Assembly: GCA_023375785.1 (NCBI GenBank)
Contig: SZWC01001557.1
Location: forward strand, 172,933-236,932
DNA length: 64,000 nucleotides
Source: Penium margaritaceum
Lineage: Eukaryota; Streptophyta; Zygnematophyceae; Desmidiales; Peniaceae
Direction of reading: 5' to 3'
Part shown: piece by piece, positions 10,697 through 23,989 of the stretch
Layout: each line of letters opens with the position of its first letter
Position numbering within the stretch: the stretch's first letter is position 1
Made by a program: the position numbers and the translations under genes
Notes under the pieces: generated by a model
Told to the model about the DNA's origin: nothing
Database searches by the model: none
Seen by the model: the letters and a program-made list of their open reading frames with translations, nothing else

Positions 10697-13600
10697 CTTT
10701 TTGTGCCTTAGTTGCGCCAAACTTGCGTCCTAGATGCACCCTTCTTACGTCCTAGTTTATTCCTACTTGTACCCTATTCATGCCCTAGTTGTACCCTAGT
10801 TGCACCCTTCTTGTACCGTAGTTGCACCCTAGTTGTACCCTACTTGTGCTGTAGTTGTATCCTCCTTGTGCCCTAGTTACGCCCTAGTTTTTCCCTTGTT
10901 TATCCTAGTTGTACGCTATGTGTGTGCTTCTTGCACCTTAGTTGTGTCCTAGTTATGTCCTAGTTGCATTTTAGTGACACTCCAGTTGTGCCCTTCTTGC
11001 GTTCTACCTCTACTTTTTTTCACCCTAGTTATGCCAATTTGTAATCTAGTTATGTCCTTCTTACGTCCTCGTTATACCCAAGTGGCACCCAACTTGCAAC
11101 CTAGTTGCACACTAGTTACACCCTAGTTGCACACTAGTTACTCCCTTCTAGTGTCCTAGTTTCACCCTAATTACACCTTAATTATCTCCTAGTTTTAATT
11201 TAGTTTTGCCATTCTTGCGCCCTAGTTGTACCATTGTTACGCCCTAGTTCGCCATGGTGACATCCTAGTTGTACACTAGTTGCAACCTAATTACATACAA
11301 GTATCATCCTAGTTGCACTCGTTGTGTCCTAGTTACACCCTCGTTACGACCTTGTTGTACCCTAGTTGCACCCTTTTTTATCCATAGTTACGCCCTAGTT
11401 ATGCCCTTGTTGCACCCAAGTTGTGCCCTCCTTGTCCCCTAGTTACACCCTAGTTGCATCCCAGTCACATTCTAATTACACCTTACTTGCACATTTCTTG
11501 CGCCCTCGTTGCACCCTACTTGTATCCTTCTTGTGCCCTAGGTGTACCCTAGTTACACCCCAGTTGCATCCTAGTTGCATCTTTCCTGTGCTCTAATTGT
11601 GCCCTCCTTACACCCTGGTTGTCCACTAGTTGCTTCATAGTTGCACCCTAGTTGTGGCCTAATTGCACCATTCTTGTACCCCAATTGTACCCTAGTTGTG
11701 CCCTAGTTGCACCCTAGTTGCGTACTAGTTCTGCCCTAGGTGGGCCTTAGTTACGCCCTTCTTGCACCCAAGTTTTTCCCTTGTTACACCATAGATATGT
11801 CCTAGTGGCACCCTAGTCGTGCTTCTTACGTCCTAGTTGCACCCTCGTTGCACCAAAGTTGCACCCTAGTTGTGCCCTTCTTACATCCTAGTTATGTCCT
11901 ATGTGCGTCCTAGTCGTGTCCTAGTTATGTCCTAGTTGCACTCAAGTTGTCCCCTAGGTGTGTCCTCGTTGCCTCCTTTTTGTGTCCTAGTTGCGCCATA
12001 AATACGTCCTAGTTATACCCTAGTTTTGCCCTTCTTCCGCCCTGGTTGTGCCCTAGTTACGCTATTGTTACACCCTTCTTGCGCCCTAGTTTTACCCTAG
12101 TTGTGGCCTACTTACGACGTATTTTTTCAATAGTTGCATCCTTCTTGTAACCTAGTTGTACCCTAATTGAGTCAAAATTGTGCCCTAGTTACGCCCTTCG
12201 TGTGCTCTAGTGTCCTAGTTGGGCCCTAGTTCCTCCCTATTTTTGTCCTAGTTAAGACCTTCTTATCGCCTAGTTGCATCCTAGTTATGTCATAGTTGTG
12301 CCCTAGTTGTGCTTTAGTTGCGCCCTTCTTGCATCCTAGTTGTGTCCTGGTTGCACCCTAGTTCACCATTGTTACGTCCTAGTTATGCCCTAGCTGCATG
12401 CTAGTAGTGCATTAGTTGCACCCAAGTAGCATCCTAGTTGTGTTTTTCGTGTTTCCTATTTACATCCTAATTATGCCCTAGTTATCCTCTACTTGTACCC
12501 TTCTTGCTCCGTGGTGGTACCCTAGTTACACCGAAATTATGCCCTAGTTGCACCCTAGGTATCCCCTCCTTGCACCCTTGTTGTGCCCTGTTTGCACCGT
12601 AGTTACGACCTATTTTCATCGTACTTGCATCTTTATTGCGTCCTTGTTGTGTCCTTGTTATGCCCTTCTTGCACCCTGGTTATTCCCTAGCTATACACTA
12701 GTACTCTCGTTACACCCGTTTTGCATCCTAGCTGCAACCTAGTTTTCCCCTAGCGGCACCGTAGTTGCGTCCTTCTTACACTCTAGTTATGCCTTCGTGA
12801 CGTCCTAGTTGCACCCTAGTTGTTCTCTTCCTACACCCTAGTTGATTTCTATTTGTGTTCAGGTTGTGTCATAGTTGCACCCTAGTTGCACTCTTCTTGC
12901 AACCTACTTGGACCCTATTTGCGTCCTTGTTGCCTCTCAGTTACGCTCTAGTTGTGCTCTTCTTGTGTCCTAGTTACGTCCTAGTTACGTCCTAGTTACG
13001 CCCTATGTATGTCCTTCTTACACCCTAGTTGTACCCTTATTGAATCCTAGTTGTGCCCTCCTTGTACCCTAATTACATCCTAGTTGTGCCCTAGTTCCAT
13101 TCTTATTACACCCCCATTGTACACTATTTTCACCCTAGTTACGTCCTAGGTGCACCCTAGTTGTACCTTCTTGCACCATAACTGCACCCTAGTTACGACC
13201 TAGTTGCCTTGACCTCAGTTGCATCCTTCTTCCACCCTATTTTTACCCTAGTTCACCATAGTTACACCCTAGTTGCACCCTAGTTGCACCCTAATTCATC
13301 CCTCATTTCTGTCCTAGTTATTTCATGATTATACCCTAGTTGTACCTTAGTTGTGACCTAGTTTCACCCTAAATGTGTCCCAGTTGAGTCCTAGATGCAC
13401 CAAAGTTGCATCCTTCTTGCGACCTACTTGTGCCATTGTTGTGTCCTAGTTATGCCCAAATTAATTCCTACTTGCAATCTTATTATACCCTAGGTGTGAC
13501 CTAGTTCCATAATAGTTACATCCTCATTACACCCTAGTTATGCCTTTATCAAGCCCTAGTTACCCACTAGCTGCACCCTCATTGCACCTTAGTTGTACCA

Positions 13601-15837
13601 TAGTTGTACCCTTCTTACGTCCCAGGTATGGCGTACTTACATCCTAATTGTACCCTACTTTCCCTCTTCTTCCACCATATTTGCATCCTAGATCCACCCT
13701 TGTTCGCAATAGTTGCGCCCTTGCTGAATCCAAGTTGTACCCTTCTTACACTCTGGAAGTATCCTCGCTATACTCTAGTTGCGCCGTAGTTGCACCCTAG
13801 TTCCGTCCTTCTTACATCCTAGTTACATCCTAACTCCACCCTAGATACACCCTAGTACCACCCTAGTTACGCCCTAGTTGCACCCTTCTCGTGTCCAAGT
13901 TATGTCCTAGTCCCACCCTAGTAAGGCCCTAGTTGCACCCTAGTTATGTCCAAGTTGCGTCCTAGTTGGGCCCTTCTTACGCCCTAGTTACGCCCTAGTT
14001 GCGCCCTAGTTAGACCCCTTTTATGCCATAGTTGCATCCTAGTTGCGTCCTAGCTACGCTCTAGTTGCACCCTAGTTGCGTCCTTCTTGTGACCTAGTCG
14101 TCTGCTAGTTGGGCCCTACTTATGCCCTAGTTGTGCCCTGGTTGTGCCTTTCTTGCATCCTAAATGCGCCCTAGTTGCACCCTAGTTTTTTCACAGTTGC
14201 GCCCTTCTTGTGCTCTAGTTGTGCCCTAGTTGCACCCAACTTACACCCTAGTTGTGCTCTAGTTACGCCCTTCTTCTGCCCTGATTGCATCCTAGTTACA
14301 CCTTGTGTAGGTCCTCCTTGCACCCTGGTTGTGCCCTTGTTGCACCCGAGGTGCACCCTTGTTGCTCCCAAGTTACGTCCTAGTTATGTCGTTATTGCGT
14401 CTTTCTTGTGCCTTAGTTGCACCCTTTTTACATCCTTCTTGTACCCTAGTTTCACCCTAGTTATGCCCTAGTTGCACCCTAGTTGCGACCTAGTTACGCC
14501 CGAGGTTAGCGCTGGCTGCGCCTTAGTTGTACCCTTCTTGTGCTCTATTTGTACCCTAGTTACACCCTAGTTTCATCCTTTTTGCATCCTAGTTGTGTTC
14601 TAATCACACCCTTCTTATGCCTCGGTTTCACCCTAGCTGTACCCTTGTTCTCCGTGGTTTCATCCTCATTTTGTGCTACTCGCACCCTAGTTGAGCTCTA
14701 GTTGCACCCTGTATACGTCCTTCTTGCACCCTAGTTCCATTGTGGTTGTTTCCTTCCTACACCCTTGTTGTACCCTTCTCACATCCTAGTTACATCCTAG
14801 TTGCATCCTAGTTACCTCCTAGTTGCATCCTAATTTCTTCCTTCTTGTATCCTAGTTGTGCCCTAGTTGCATGTTAGTTTCACCCTAGTTATTCTCTACT
14901 TTTGTCCTTCTTGCATCAGAGTTGCGTCCTAATTGTATCCTAGTCATGTCCTAGTGGCTCCCCAGTGGCGCCCTTTGTGTCCTAGTTGCACCCTAGTTGC
15001 ACTCTAGTTAGGCCCTAGCTGGGCCTGAAATGAGCTCGTCTTGCACCATAGATGCACCCTAGTTACATCTTATTTGCATCCTAGTTTTGCCTTAGTTACA
15101 CCCTTCTTGCACCCTAGTTTTCCCCTTGTTGAGCCCTAGTTCGCCATAGTTATGCCTTAGTTTCATCCAGTTGAGCCGTAGTTGCACTCTAGTTGTGACC
15201 ATACTGTGCCCTAGTTTTCCCCTTAGTTACGCCCTAGTTGCACCCTAGTTGAGCCCTAGTTGCGCCCTAGTTGATACCTAGTTGTACCCTAGTCGTGCCA
15301 CAGTTGTACCCTAGTCGTACCCTAGTTGCGTCCTTGTTGCATCCTAGTTGCACCATAGCTGTGGCCTAGTTGTATCCTAGTTGCGGCCTAGTTCCACCCT
15401 AGTTGTGCCCAATTTGTTCCCTAGTTGTACCATAGTTGCGCTCTTCTTGCTCCCTAGTTACGCCCTAGTTGTACACAAGTTTGGCCCCAATTGTGCTCTA
15501 GTTGCATTGTTTGTGTGTCCTACTTGTGCCCTACTTATGCCTTAGTTACGCCCTCGTTGTGGTTTAGTTGCATCCTAGTTGCACCCTAGTTGTACCGTAG
15601 TTTTTTCCCTCTTGCGTCCTCGTGGCGCCCTAGTTGTACCCTAATTGCGCCCTAGTTGTGCCCTAGTTGGACCCTATCTGCGTCCTAAGACACCCTTCTT
15701 GTGCCCTAGTTACACCCTAGTTGTGTCCTAGTTATGCCTGAAGTGCTCCCTGGTTGCAATCGACTTGCGCCCTTCATGCAGCATACTTGCTCCCTAGTTA
15801 TGCCCTCGTTGTGCCCTAGTTTCGCCCTTCCTACTCC
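10697..15837 (+). repeat. 11-bp minisatellite array, forward orientation (block 3)
   Basis: About 5.1 kb of CTAGTT-RYRY-C monomers with periodic CTTCTT monomers. Some frames through it give an 11-residue protein periodicity (LVAP / PSCA), which is three 11-bp units read as codons. They are a consequence of the repeat, not evidence of coding. Confidence 0.95.
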
Positions 15838-16345
15838 CTAGTGAAATAGCGAACCCTGGAAATGCCTGGCAATGCTTGGCAATGCCTGGCAATGCATGGA
15901 AATGCCTAGGCAACTCCTGGCCATGCGTGCAATGAAGGCACTTCCTGGGCAATGTCTGGAAATGCCTTGTAACGCCTGGTGATGCGATGGCAGTTCCTAA
16001 AAATGCCTGACAGTGTCCTAGAAATGCTAGGCATTGCCCTAATTGCCTGGCAATACGTGGATATTCCTAGCAATCCATGGCATTTCTCGGCCATGGGTGG
16101 CAATGCCCTAGCAATGCCAGGCATTGCCAGGGCATTGCCAACCCTGGCATTTTCGGGAAATTGCCAGGCATTGCTAGGATTTGCCTTGGCATTGCCAGAC
16201 ATAGCAAGGAATTGCCAGAAATTTCCCAGGCAGTGCCATACATTGCAGGCATTGCCAGGCATTTCCAGGCAATCCCGGGAATAGCTTAGGCATTTCCAGA
16301 AATTTCCAAGCATTGTCAAGCATGTCCAGGGATCGCTGTTTCACT
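15838..16345. repeat. Palindromic core of the minisatellite locus (10-bp repeat)
   Basis: The left half is built of AATGCCTGGC-type units and the right half of the reverse complement, GCCAGGCATT. Its ends are inverted repeats of each other: CCCTAGTGAAATAGCGA on the left against TCGCTGTTTCACTAGAGAG on the right. The surrounding 11-bp minisatellite switches orientation exactly here, and the inverted similarity continues about 50 bp into the array on each side (about 59 of 69 positions match by eye across the junction). This could be a fold-back element or the centre of an inverted duplication. The short frames inside it are repeat by-products. Confidence 0.85.
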
Positions 16346-19300
16346 AGAGAGTAAGAAGGGCCCAACTAGAACACAACGAGGGCGTAAATAGGGTGCAAGT
16401 AGGACGCAAGTAGGTCATAAGAAGAGTGCGACTTTGGCGCAATGAGGGCGTCGCTAGGGTGTAACAAGGGTACAACAAGGGCACAAGGAGGAGGCAACTA
16501 GGGTACAGCTAGGGCGCAACTAGGACGGAACTAGAGCGCAAGAAGGACGCAACTAGGACACAACTTGGGTACAACTAGCATGCAACTAGGGCACAACTAG
16601 GACCTAAGAAGTGCGCAACTATGGAACAATGAGGACGTACCTAGGATGCAAGTAGGTCTCAAGTAGGGTGCAAAATGAGAAAAACTAGGGAGCAATTAGG
16701 GTGTCAGGAAGGCGCAACTAGGGCACGAGAAGGGTGTAACTTTGGCACAACTAGGGTACAAATGGGACATAAGTATGGTAAAAATAGGTCGTAACTAGGG
16801 TACAACTATCACACAACTAGGGCACAACTAGGGCGCAACTAGGGAGCAACTAGGGCGTAAGGAGGGTCAAACTAGGATACAACCATGTCACAACTAGGGA
16901 TTAACTAGGGTGCAACTAGGGCGCAACTAGGGTACAACTAAGGCGTAAACAGGATGTAACTGGGTTGTAACTTGGACACAACTAGGACGCAACTAGGGCG
17001 CAATTAGGATGTAACTAGAGCAAAAAAATTGCAAACTAATGTGCAACTAGAGCACAACTATGGCGCATCTATGGTGAAACATGGATGCAATTAGGGCACA
17101 ATTAGGGCGTAACAAAGACGTAACAAGGATGCAACTAGGGCACAAGAAGGACACAACTAAGGCATAACTAGTATGCAACCAGGGCGCAACAAGGGCACAA
17201 CTAGGACGCAAGAAGTGTTCAACTAGGGTGTAACTAGGGTACAACTTTGGCGCAATGACGGTGCAACTAGGGTGCAAGAAGGGCACAACTAGCGTGCAAC
17301 TAGGGTGTAACTAGAGCGCAACTAGGGCATAACCAGAACGCAGGAAGGATGCAACTAGGGCGTGATACGGAAGCAACTAGGGCACAACTAGGATGCAACT
17401 AGCACGCATGAATAGGTATGACTATGGTGAACAAGGGTGTAACTATGCCACAACAAGGGCGCAAGGAGGGTGCAACTTGGGTGTAACTAGGGTGGAACTA
17501 CGGAGCAACTAGGACACAACTAGGTTGCAAGAATGGCTTAACTAGGGTGCAACTAGGGTGTAACAATGGTGCAACTAGGATGCAAAAAGGGAACAACTAA
17601 GTCACCACTAGGACGCAACTATGGCGCAACCAGGATACAGCTAGGACTTCACTATGGCGTAAGAAAGGCGCAATCAGGATGCACCAAGGGCGTAATTTGG
17701 GTACAACTAGGGTACAAGGAGGACGCACTTTGATGCAACTAGGGTGAAACTATGGCACAATAAGGGTACAACTTGGGCACAACTAGGACGCAACTATGGT
17801 GAAACAAAGGCATAACTAGGGCACAACTTGGGCACAAGAAAGGTGCAACTAGGGTGCAACAAGGGCGTAACTAGGACGCAACTAGGATGCAAGAAGAGTG
17901 CAACTAGGGTGCGACGAAGACGTAGCTAGGGAAAAAATATATTGTAACTAAGGTACAACAAGGATGCTACTAGGACGTGACTAGGACGTCATGAGGATGT
18001 AACTAGGATGCAACTTGGGCGCAACTAGGATGCAACTAGGACATAATTATGACAAACTAGGGCATGAGAAGGGCACAACTAGGGCATAAGAAAGGCGCAA
18101 CTACAGCGTGACTAGGGCGCGACTATGGCGCAACTAGAGTGTAACTAGGATGCAGGAATGGTGCAACTAGGGAGTAACTAGGCCGCATCTAGGGTGTAAC
18201 TAGGGTGCAACTAGTGCGCAACTACGGCATAACTAGGGTACAAGAAGGACACAATTAGAGAAGAACTAGGGTGCAACTAAGGTACAACTAGGGTACAACT
18301 AGGGTGCAGGTAGGATGCAACTAGGGTGAAACAAGGGCGTATTTATGGCACACATAGGATGCATCTAGGGTGAAGTTAGGGTACAAAAAGGACACAGCTA
18401 GGATACACGTACAACGTAACTATGGTGCAACAAGGGTGCAACTAAGGCGTAAGTAGGGCATAGCCAGGGTGCAACTAGGGTGCAAGAAGGACACATCTAG
18501 GACGTAATTATGATGTAACTAGGGTACAACTGGGCATAACTAGGACGCAGGAAGGGCGAAACTAGGCCGCAACTAGTTTGCAACTATGGAACAACTGGGG
18601 CGTAGGAAGGGTGCAACTAGGACACAACTAGGAAGAAACCAGGGTACCACTAGTGAGCAAATAGGGCGTAAGAAGAATGCAACCAGGACACAAGGAAGAC
18701 ATAACTAGGGTGCAACTAGGACACAACTAATGCGCAAGAAGAGTGCAACTAGGGTGCAATTAGGACATAACCAGGGTACAACTAGGGTGCCACTGGTGCG
18801 TATAAAGGGCAAAACTATGGCACAACTAGGGAACAACTGGGACATAACTAGGGTGGAACTAGCACGCAACAAGTGTACAACTATGGTATAACTATGCTAC
18901 AACTAAGGCAAAAAGATGGTGTGACTAGGGTACAACTTTGGCACAACTAGGGTGCAACTGGGCGTAACTAGGGTGTAACTAGGGCACAAACTGGGAGCAA
19001 CTGGGGTGCAACTAGGGTGGAACTAGTGCGCAACTAGGACGTAACTACAGCGAACAAGGACCAAACAGGGTGCAACTAGGATGCAAGAACGATGCACTTG
19101 GGACACAACCAGGACATAACTAGAGTGCAACTACGGTCATCCGGGGTACAGAAAGTGTGCAACTAGGACACAACTAGGGCATAACTAGTGTGTAACTACG
19201 GCACAACTAGGGTGCAAGAATAACATAACTAGGGTACAACTTGGACGTAACTAGGGTGCAAGAAGGACACAACTAGGGCGTAACTTGGATGTAACTAGGA

Positions 19301-21482
19301 CACAACTACGGCATAAGGAGAAACAGCTAGGAAGCAACTAGGACGTAACTAGGGTGCAGCTAGGGCCTAACTAGGACGCAAGGGCGTAATTAGAGCGTAA
19401 CAAGGAAATAACTAGGGTGCAACTAGGGCGCAACTAGGACACATCTAAGATGCAACTAGGGCGCAACTAGGGAACAAGTAGGAAACGACTAGGGTACAAT
19501 TAGGGTGAAACTATGGCAAACTAGGGCACAACTGTCACAACTTGGCACACAAGGAATAACTAGGGGGAAACTAGGGTGTTTCTAGTGTGCAAGTAGGGTG
19601 CAAGAAGCATGCAACCAGGGCACAACAAGGGCTCAACGAGGGCGCAAGAAGGGTACAACTAGAGCACAACTAGGGCACAACTAGGGTCCAACCACGACAA
19701 AAGAAGGGCACAACTAGAGCGCAACCAGGACGCAACTAGGGCGTAATACAGGTGCAAGTAGGGTACAACTTTGTCCTAACTAGGGCACAACTAAGGCGTA
19801 ATCAAGGTGCAACTCGGGTGCAAGGAGGGAGTAACTAGTGTGTTACTAGGGTGTCACTTGTGCACAACTTGGACATAACTAGGGTGTAACTAGGGTGTAA
19901 CTATGGAGCAAGAGGGACGAAAGCAGGGTACAACTAGGGTGCAACTAGAGTGGTGAACTAGGGCATGACCATGAAAAAACTAGGGTACAAAAAAGGCACG
20001 ACTAGTGCACAACTAAGACACAAGAAGGGTGAAACTAAAGTATAACTAGGATGTAACTAGGGCTCAACTAGGGCACTACTAGGACACAAGAAGCGTGCAA
20101 CTAGGGCGCAACTAAGGCGTTACTAGGGTACAAGGAGGGTATGGTACAAGGAGGGTACAACTAGAGCATACATAGGGCACAACTAGGGCGCATGAAGGGC
20201 ACGACAATGGCATAACTAGGGCATAAGTAGGATGCAAGTAGGGTGCAAATAGGATGCAAAATCCTTGAAACTAGAGCATAACTTGGTTACAACTAGGGTG
20301 TAACCAGGGTGAGATTAGGGCACAACTAGGGCATAACATGGAAACAACTAGGGCATATCCAGGGTGTTATTAGGACACCCAAAGGGCACGTGCAACTAGG
20401 GTACAAATAGGGAGTAAGATGTCTATAACTAGGGAGCAACTAGGGAAAAACTACGTGGAACTAGAACATAACTAGGACGTAAGAAGGGTGAAACCATGAC
20501 GCAACTTGGACACAACTGGGGCGTAACCACGATGAAACGAGGGCACAACTAGGATACAACTCAGGCATAACCAGGGTGAAAGTAGGATGTAACTACGGTG
20601 TAAGAGGGGTATTACTAGGGAATAGCCTATGCATAACTAGGGCACAGTTGAAAATAAACTAGGGTGAAACTAGGGAGCAACTAGGGTGCAACTAAGATGT
20701 AACTAGGGCACAACTAAGGAGTACATTGGGTACAACTATGATGTAACAAGGGAGCAACTAGGATACAACTAGGACGTAACTAGGATGTAAAAATGGCAGA
20801 CTAGGGTGCAACTAGAGCGCAACAATGGTGCAACTAGGGTACAAAAAGGGCACTATTAGGGTGCAACTAGGACACAACTACGGCATAACTATGATGCAAC
20901 AAGGACATAATAAGGTCGCAACTAGGTTTTAACTAGGGTGCAAGAAGGACGGAACCAGGATGGAACACGGGTACAACTAGGACACAACTAGGATGTAACT
21001 AGGGTAGAAGAATGACACAACTATGGTACAACTAGGGCCTAATTGGGGCGTAGCTACTGTAACTAGGGTGCAACTAGGGTGAAAATAGGGTGCAAGAAGG
21101 TTATAACTAGGGTGCAACTACGGTGTAAATAGGGTGCAAGAAGGACGCAACTAGGATGCAACTAGAGTGCAACTAGGATGCAATTAGAGTGCAACTAGGG
21201 AGAAAGAAGGCTAAAACTAGGGTAAAACTAGGACGTAATCAAGGTACAACTAGGGTGCAACTAGGCCGTAAGAAGGGCGCAGCAAGGGTATAACTAGGGT
21301 GTACCTAGGGTTTATCTAGGGCACAGCTATGACACAATGAGGGTGCAACTTGGGAGAACTAGGGAACTGCTAAAAAAAACTAGGACACAGGTAGAGAATT
21401 GACTAGGACGTTAGAAGGGCACAATTTCGGTGCAAATGGGATGTAACTAGGTTACAACTAGGACATCATTATGGTGCAAGAA
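16346..21482 (-). repeat. 11-bp minisatellite array, reverse orientation (block 4)
   Basis: The same monomer is read on the other strand (GCAACTAGGGC), with AAGAAGGG-type units in place of AACTAGGG about every six units. Its length (about 5.14 kb) nearly equals that of the forward block 3 on the other side of the core. The stretch 21483-21514 before Copia-2 is non-array and unassigned. Confidence 0.95.
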
Positions 21483-21514
21483 GCCACAGATGGGGTCCAG
21501 ATAGATGGGCTTAT

Positions 21515-22228
21515 TGGTTGGAAATGCGGTTCCAGCGTGGCCTGAACACATCCTGAGGTTCACAGTTATTTTGGACAGCAGTCTTAGACGAAGCGTGCGC
21601 TTTCTGGTCGCCACATACTATGTGAGCAGAATCCTGACGGAATTCAGCAACACCCAAAGTTCGAAGAGCTGGGGGTCCATTTTGAGTGGACATTTGGACA
21701 CAGGACACACCAGCAAGGTTATAGTGGTAGTCACAAGCTTTTTAACATACCAAACCGCGTACAATTTGGACCACCGTAGTGTCCAATACGAGATTCAGAG
21801 TGCATCATTGAGTCTTTGTCCCTGACAGACGAGCACCCGAAGCGCCCTGGACCCCAATGAAGCACCAGACTGCCATTCCAAAGTGCACATAGCTCCAATG
21901 AACCATGGGATATTGCTGCTAGCATCCCCCAAGGGGTGCCTCGGCCATGGTGTGCATAGTGGGAGTCGAACTGGTCACTGCCGGATCAATTTTCTGGCCG
22001 GTACCAAGTCTGCTGTCCAAACCCGGATGGCCAGCACCACCTCCCAACTTTGACAGACCAATCTCCCTCAATTCTTAGCTGATTTTTGCGCTTCAAATTT
22101 CAGCTGGTCCAACATGTCCTCTAGTTTCTGAAACATCCATCCATACATGGAAAATTCCCCTGTCCAAGGATATGGAGCCATTGCCCTGAAGAACAACTCG
22201 AGAACATGGCACGGGGTAATACTTAACA
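21515..22228 (-). repeat. 3' LTR of Copia-2
   Basis: On the element strand it starts TGTTAAGTATTACC (at 22228) and ends near TTCCAACCA (21515). It pairs with 26522-27252. Confidence 0.85.
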
Positions 22229-22243
22229 ATCTCCCTCTTGCAC
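22229..22243 (-). other. Polypurine tract of Copia-2
   Basis: On the minus strand GCAAGAGGGAGAT abuts the TGTTAAG start of the 3' LTR. Copia-4 has the closely similar GTGCAAGGGGGAGAT at the same place. Confidence 0.8.
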
Positions 22244-22267
22244 CTGCCATGCCGGATGCCTCCCCGC

Positions 22268-23911
22268 TCAATCCTGCTCATCTTCCATAACACTCTTGAG
22301 CCCACCATAGCCCATAAGCCCAAGGCCTGCCACGCTGATGACGTGTCGGTCTCTGGGCTGCGCCTTGGTCAAGCAATCCGCAAGCATGTGCGTCGTACTA
22401 CAATGTTGTAGAACATGTCCCTTTTGGACCATGTCATGTGCATAGTTGTAGCGCACGTCAATGTGCTTCATCCTCCCATGCTGCGTCAGGTTGTTAGTTA
22501 GCGAGATGGAGCCGGTGTTTTCTTCTTATACAACCGTAGGCTCCCGTTATGGCACGCTAAGCTCCTCCAATAGCCTGCGGAGCCACACCGCTTCCTTGAC
22601 CGCTTTGGCCAATACGATGTACTCTGCTTCCACTGTAGAGGTGGCGACGTAGTCCTATTTTCTGCTACACCATGAGACTGTTGCACCTGCGAGGAAGAAC
22701 ATGTATCCGGAGGTGGATTTCTGCTTGTCCACATCGCATGCATAGTCTGCGTCCGTCCGTGTAGCAGACCAGATGCAAGGGATTGGTCCTCTCCTTGTTG
22801 TCAAACCTGAGGCACGCGTGCCGCGTCACCTGCAGGTAGCGGAGGATGCGCTTGACCGCCTTCCACTATAGTGGTCCTGGATCAGCCACGTACCTGCTCA
22901 CTTGACCCACCGCGTAGGCCAGGTCCGGTCGAGTCGCCACCGTGGCGTACATGAGGCTGTCCACCGCGGACTGGTACGACACCCCCGCCATGTTCTCCCG
23001 CTCCCGCGCCTTTTTGTTTACGGTGACATTGCTGCGCTCAAGTCACATGTTGTGGAGACTGGACTGCCAGCTGGTTTACATTCCTCCAAGACATACTGCT
23101 TCAGCACTTCAAGCACGTACTTGGCTTGTCCCAACTCAAGCGTGCTCGTCCTCCAGTTTTGTGATATACCCACCCCGAGGTAGTACTCGAGTCCCTCCAT
23201 GTCGGACATCTGCAATCTCCTGCTCAACTGCTCCTTCAGCTGCAGATCAGAGGAACACAAAATCAGGTCATCCAAGTAGAGTGCGACAATCTGATGGAGC
23301 TGGTTGTTGCACTGCACGTACACACTGTGATTGGATTCACAGCGCTTGAAGCCGAACTGCGCCATGTAGCCGTCCATCTGCTCGTACCAGCACCGCGACG
23401 ATTTTTTTAGCCCGTACAAGGACTTGCACAGCTTGCAGTCCTTGCCCTATGGCACGTCCACCCCCTCTGGCACCTCCATGAAGATCTCCATGTCGAGAAT
23501 GTCATTTAGGAGCACAGTTTCCACGTCTATTTGGTGCAGCTCCATGTCCTTGGTAGCCGCCGCCGCTAGGATTGCTCGAATGCTTGTGAACTTGGCAAGG
23601 GGGGCAAACGTCTCATCATAGTGCTCGTCATTGCATTGTGCAAACCCCTTCGCCACCAGCCGCGTCTTGTACTTCTCCACTTTACCCTCATTGGTGTCCC
23701 TTGTTTCGAAGACCCACTTGGAGCTGATGACCTTGGCATCTTTCGGCCGGTCCACGAGCTCCCAAGTGTCGTTCTCGGCAATGGACGCCAGCTCTGACTT
23801 GATAGATGTGTCCCACTGCTCCACTCCGGGCCGTGCAAGCCCCTCTTGCAAGGTGGTTGGCTCCGCTACAACTGCTATCATGCACCTTGCCATGCCAAAC
23901 CAACTGCCCAT
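22268..23911 (-). pseudogene. pol: Reverse transcriptase and RNase H of Copia-2
   Basis: The reverse transcriptase N-terminal part lies at 23911-23447 (SKWVFETRDTNEGKVEKYK, then FAPLAKFTSIRAIL). The catalytic box reads ALYLDDLIL within 23419-23018; the family usually has YVDD. RNase H continues, with frameshifts, to 22268; its end reads MKHIDVRYNYAHDM and MLADCLTKAQP. A TAG at SRK-stop-DY (where Copia-4 has SRKQDC) fits CAG-to-TAG. The domain order and the intact-looking motifs between lesions show a recently recognisable but dead gene. Confidence 0.85.
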
Positions 23912-23989
23912 TGCTACGTCGTATCGTTTTGCCGCATTCTGCTGCCTTCGGCTGTGTCGCGGTAATTTTGGTGATGTTGACGGCTGGTC

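Noticed and set aside
14175-14471. Cys-rich open frames through the arrays with an 11-residue periodicity (also 12548-12742, 17047-17286, 43100-43297 and others)
   Set aside because: Three 11-bp monomers make 33 bases, so any frame that escapes TAG shows an 11-residue repeat. The frames occur on both strands and have no independent coding signal.
15906-16319. Open frames in the palindromic core (MPGNA-type repeats)
   Set aside because: They occur on both strands and in several frames of a 10-bp repeat, so they follow from the repeat.
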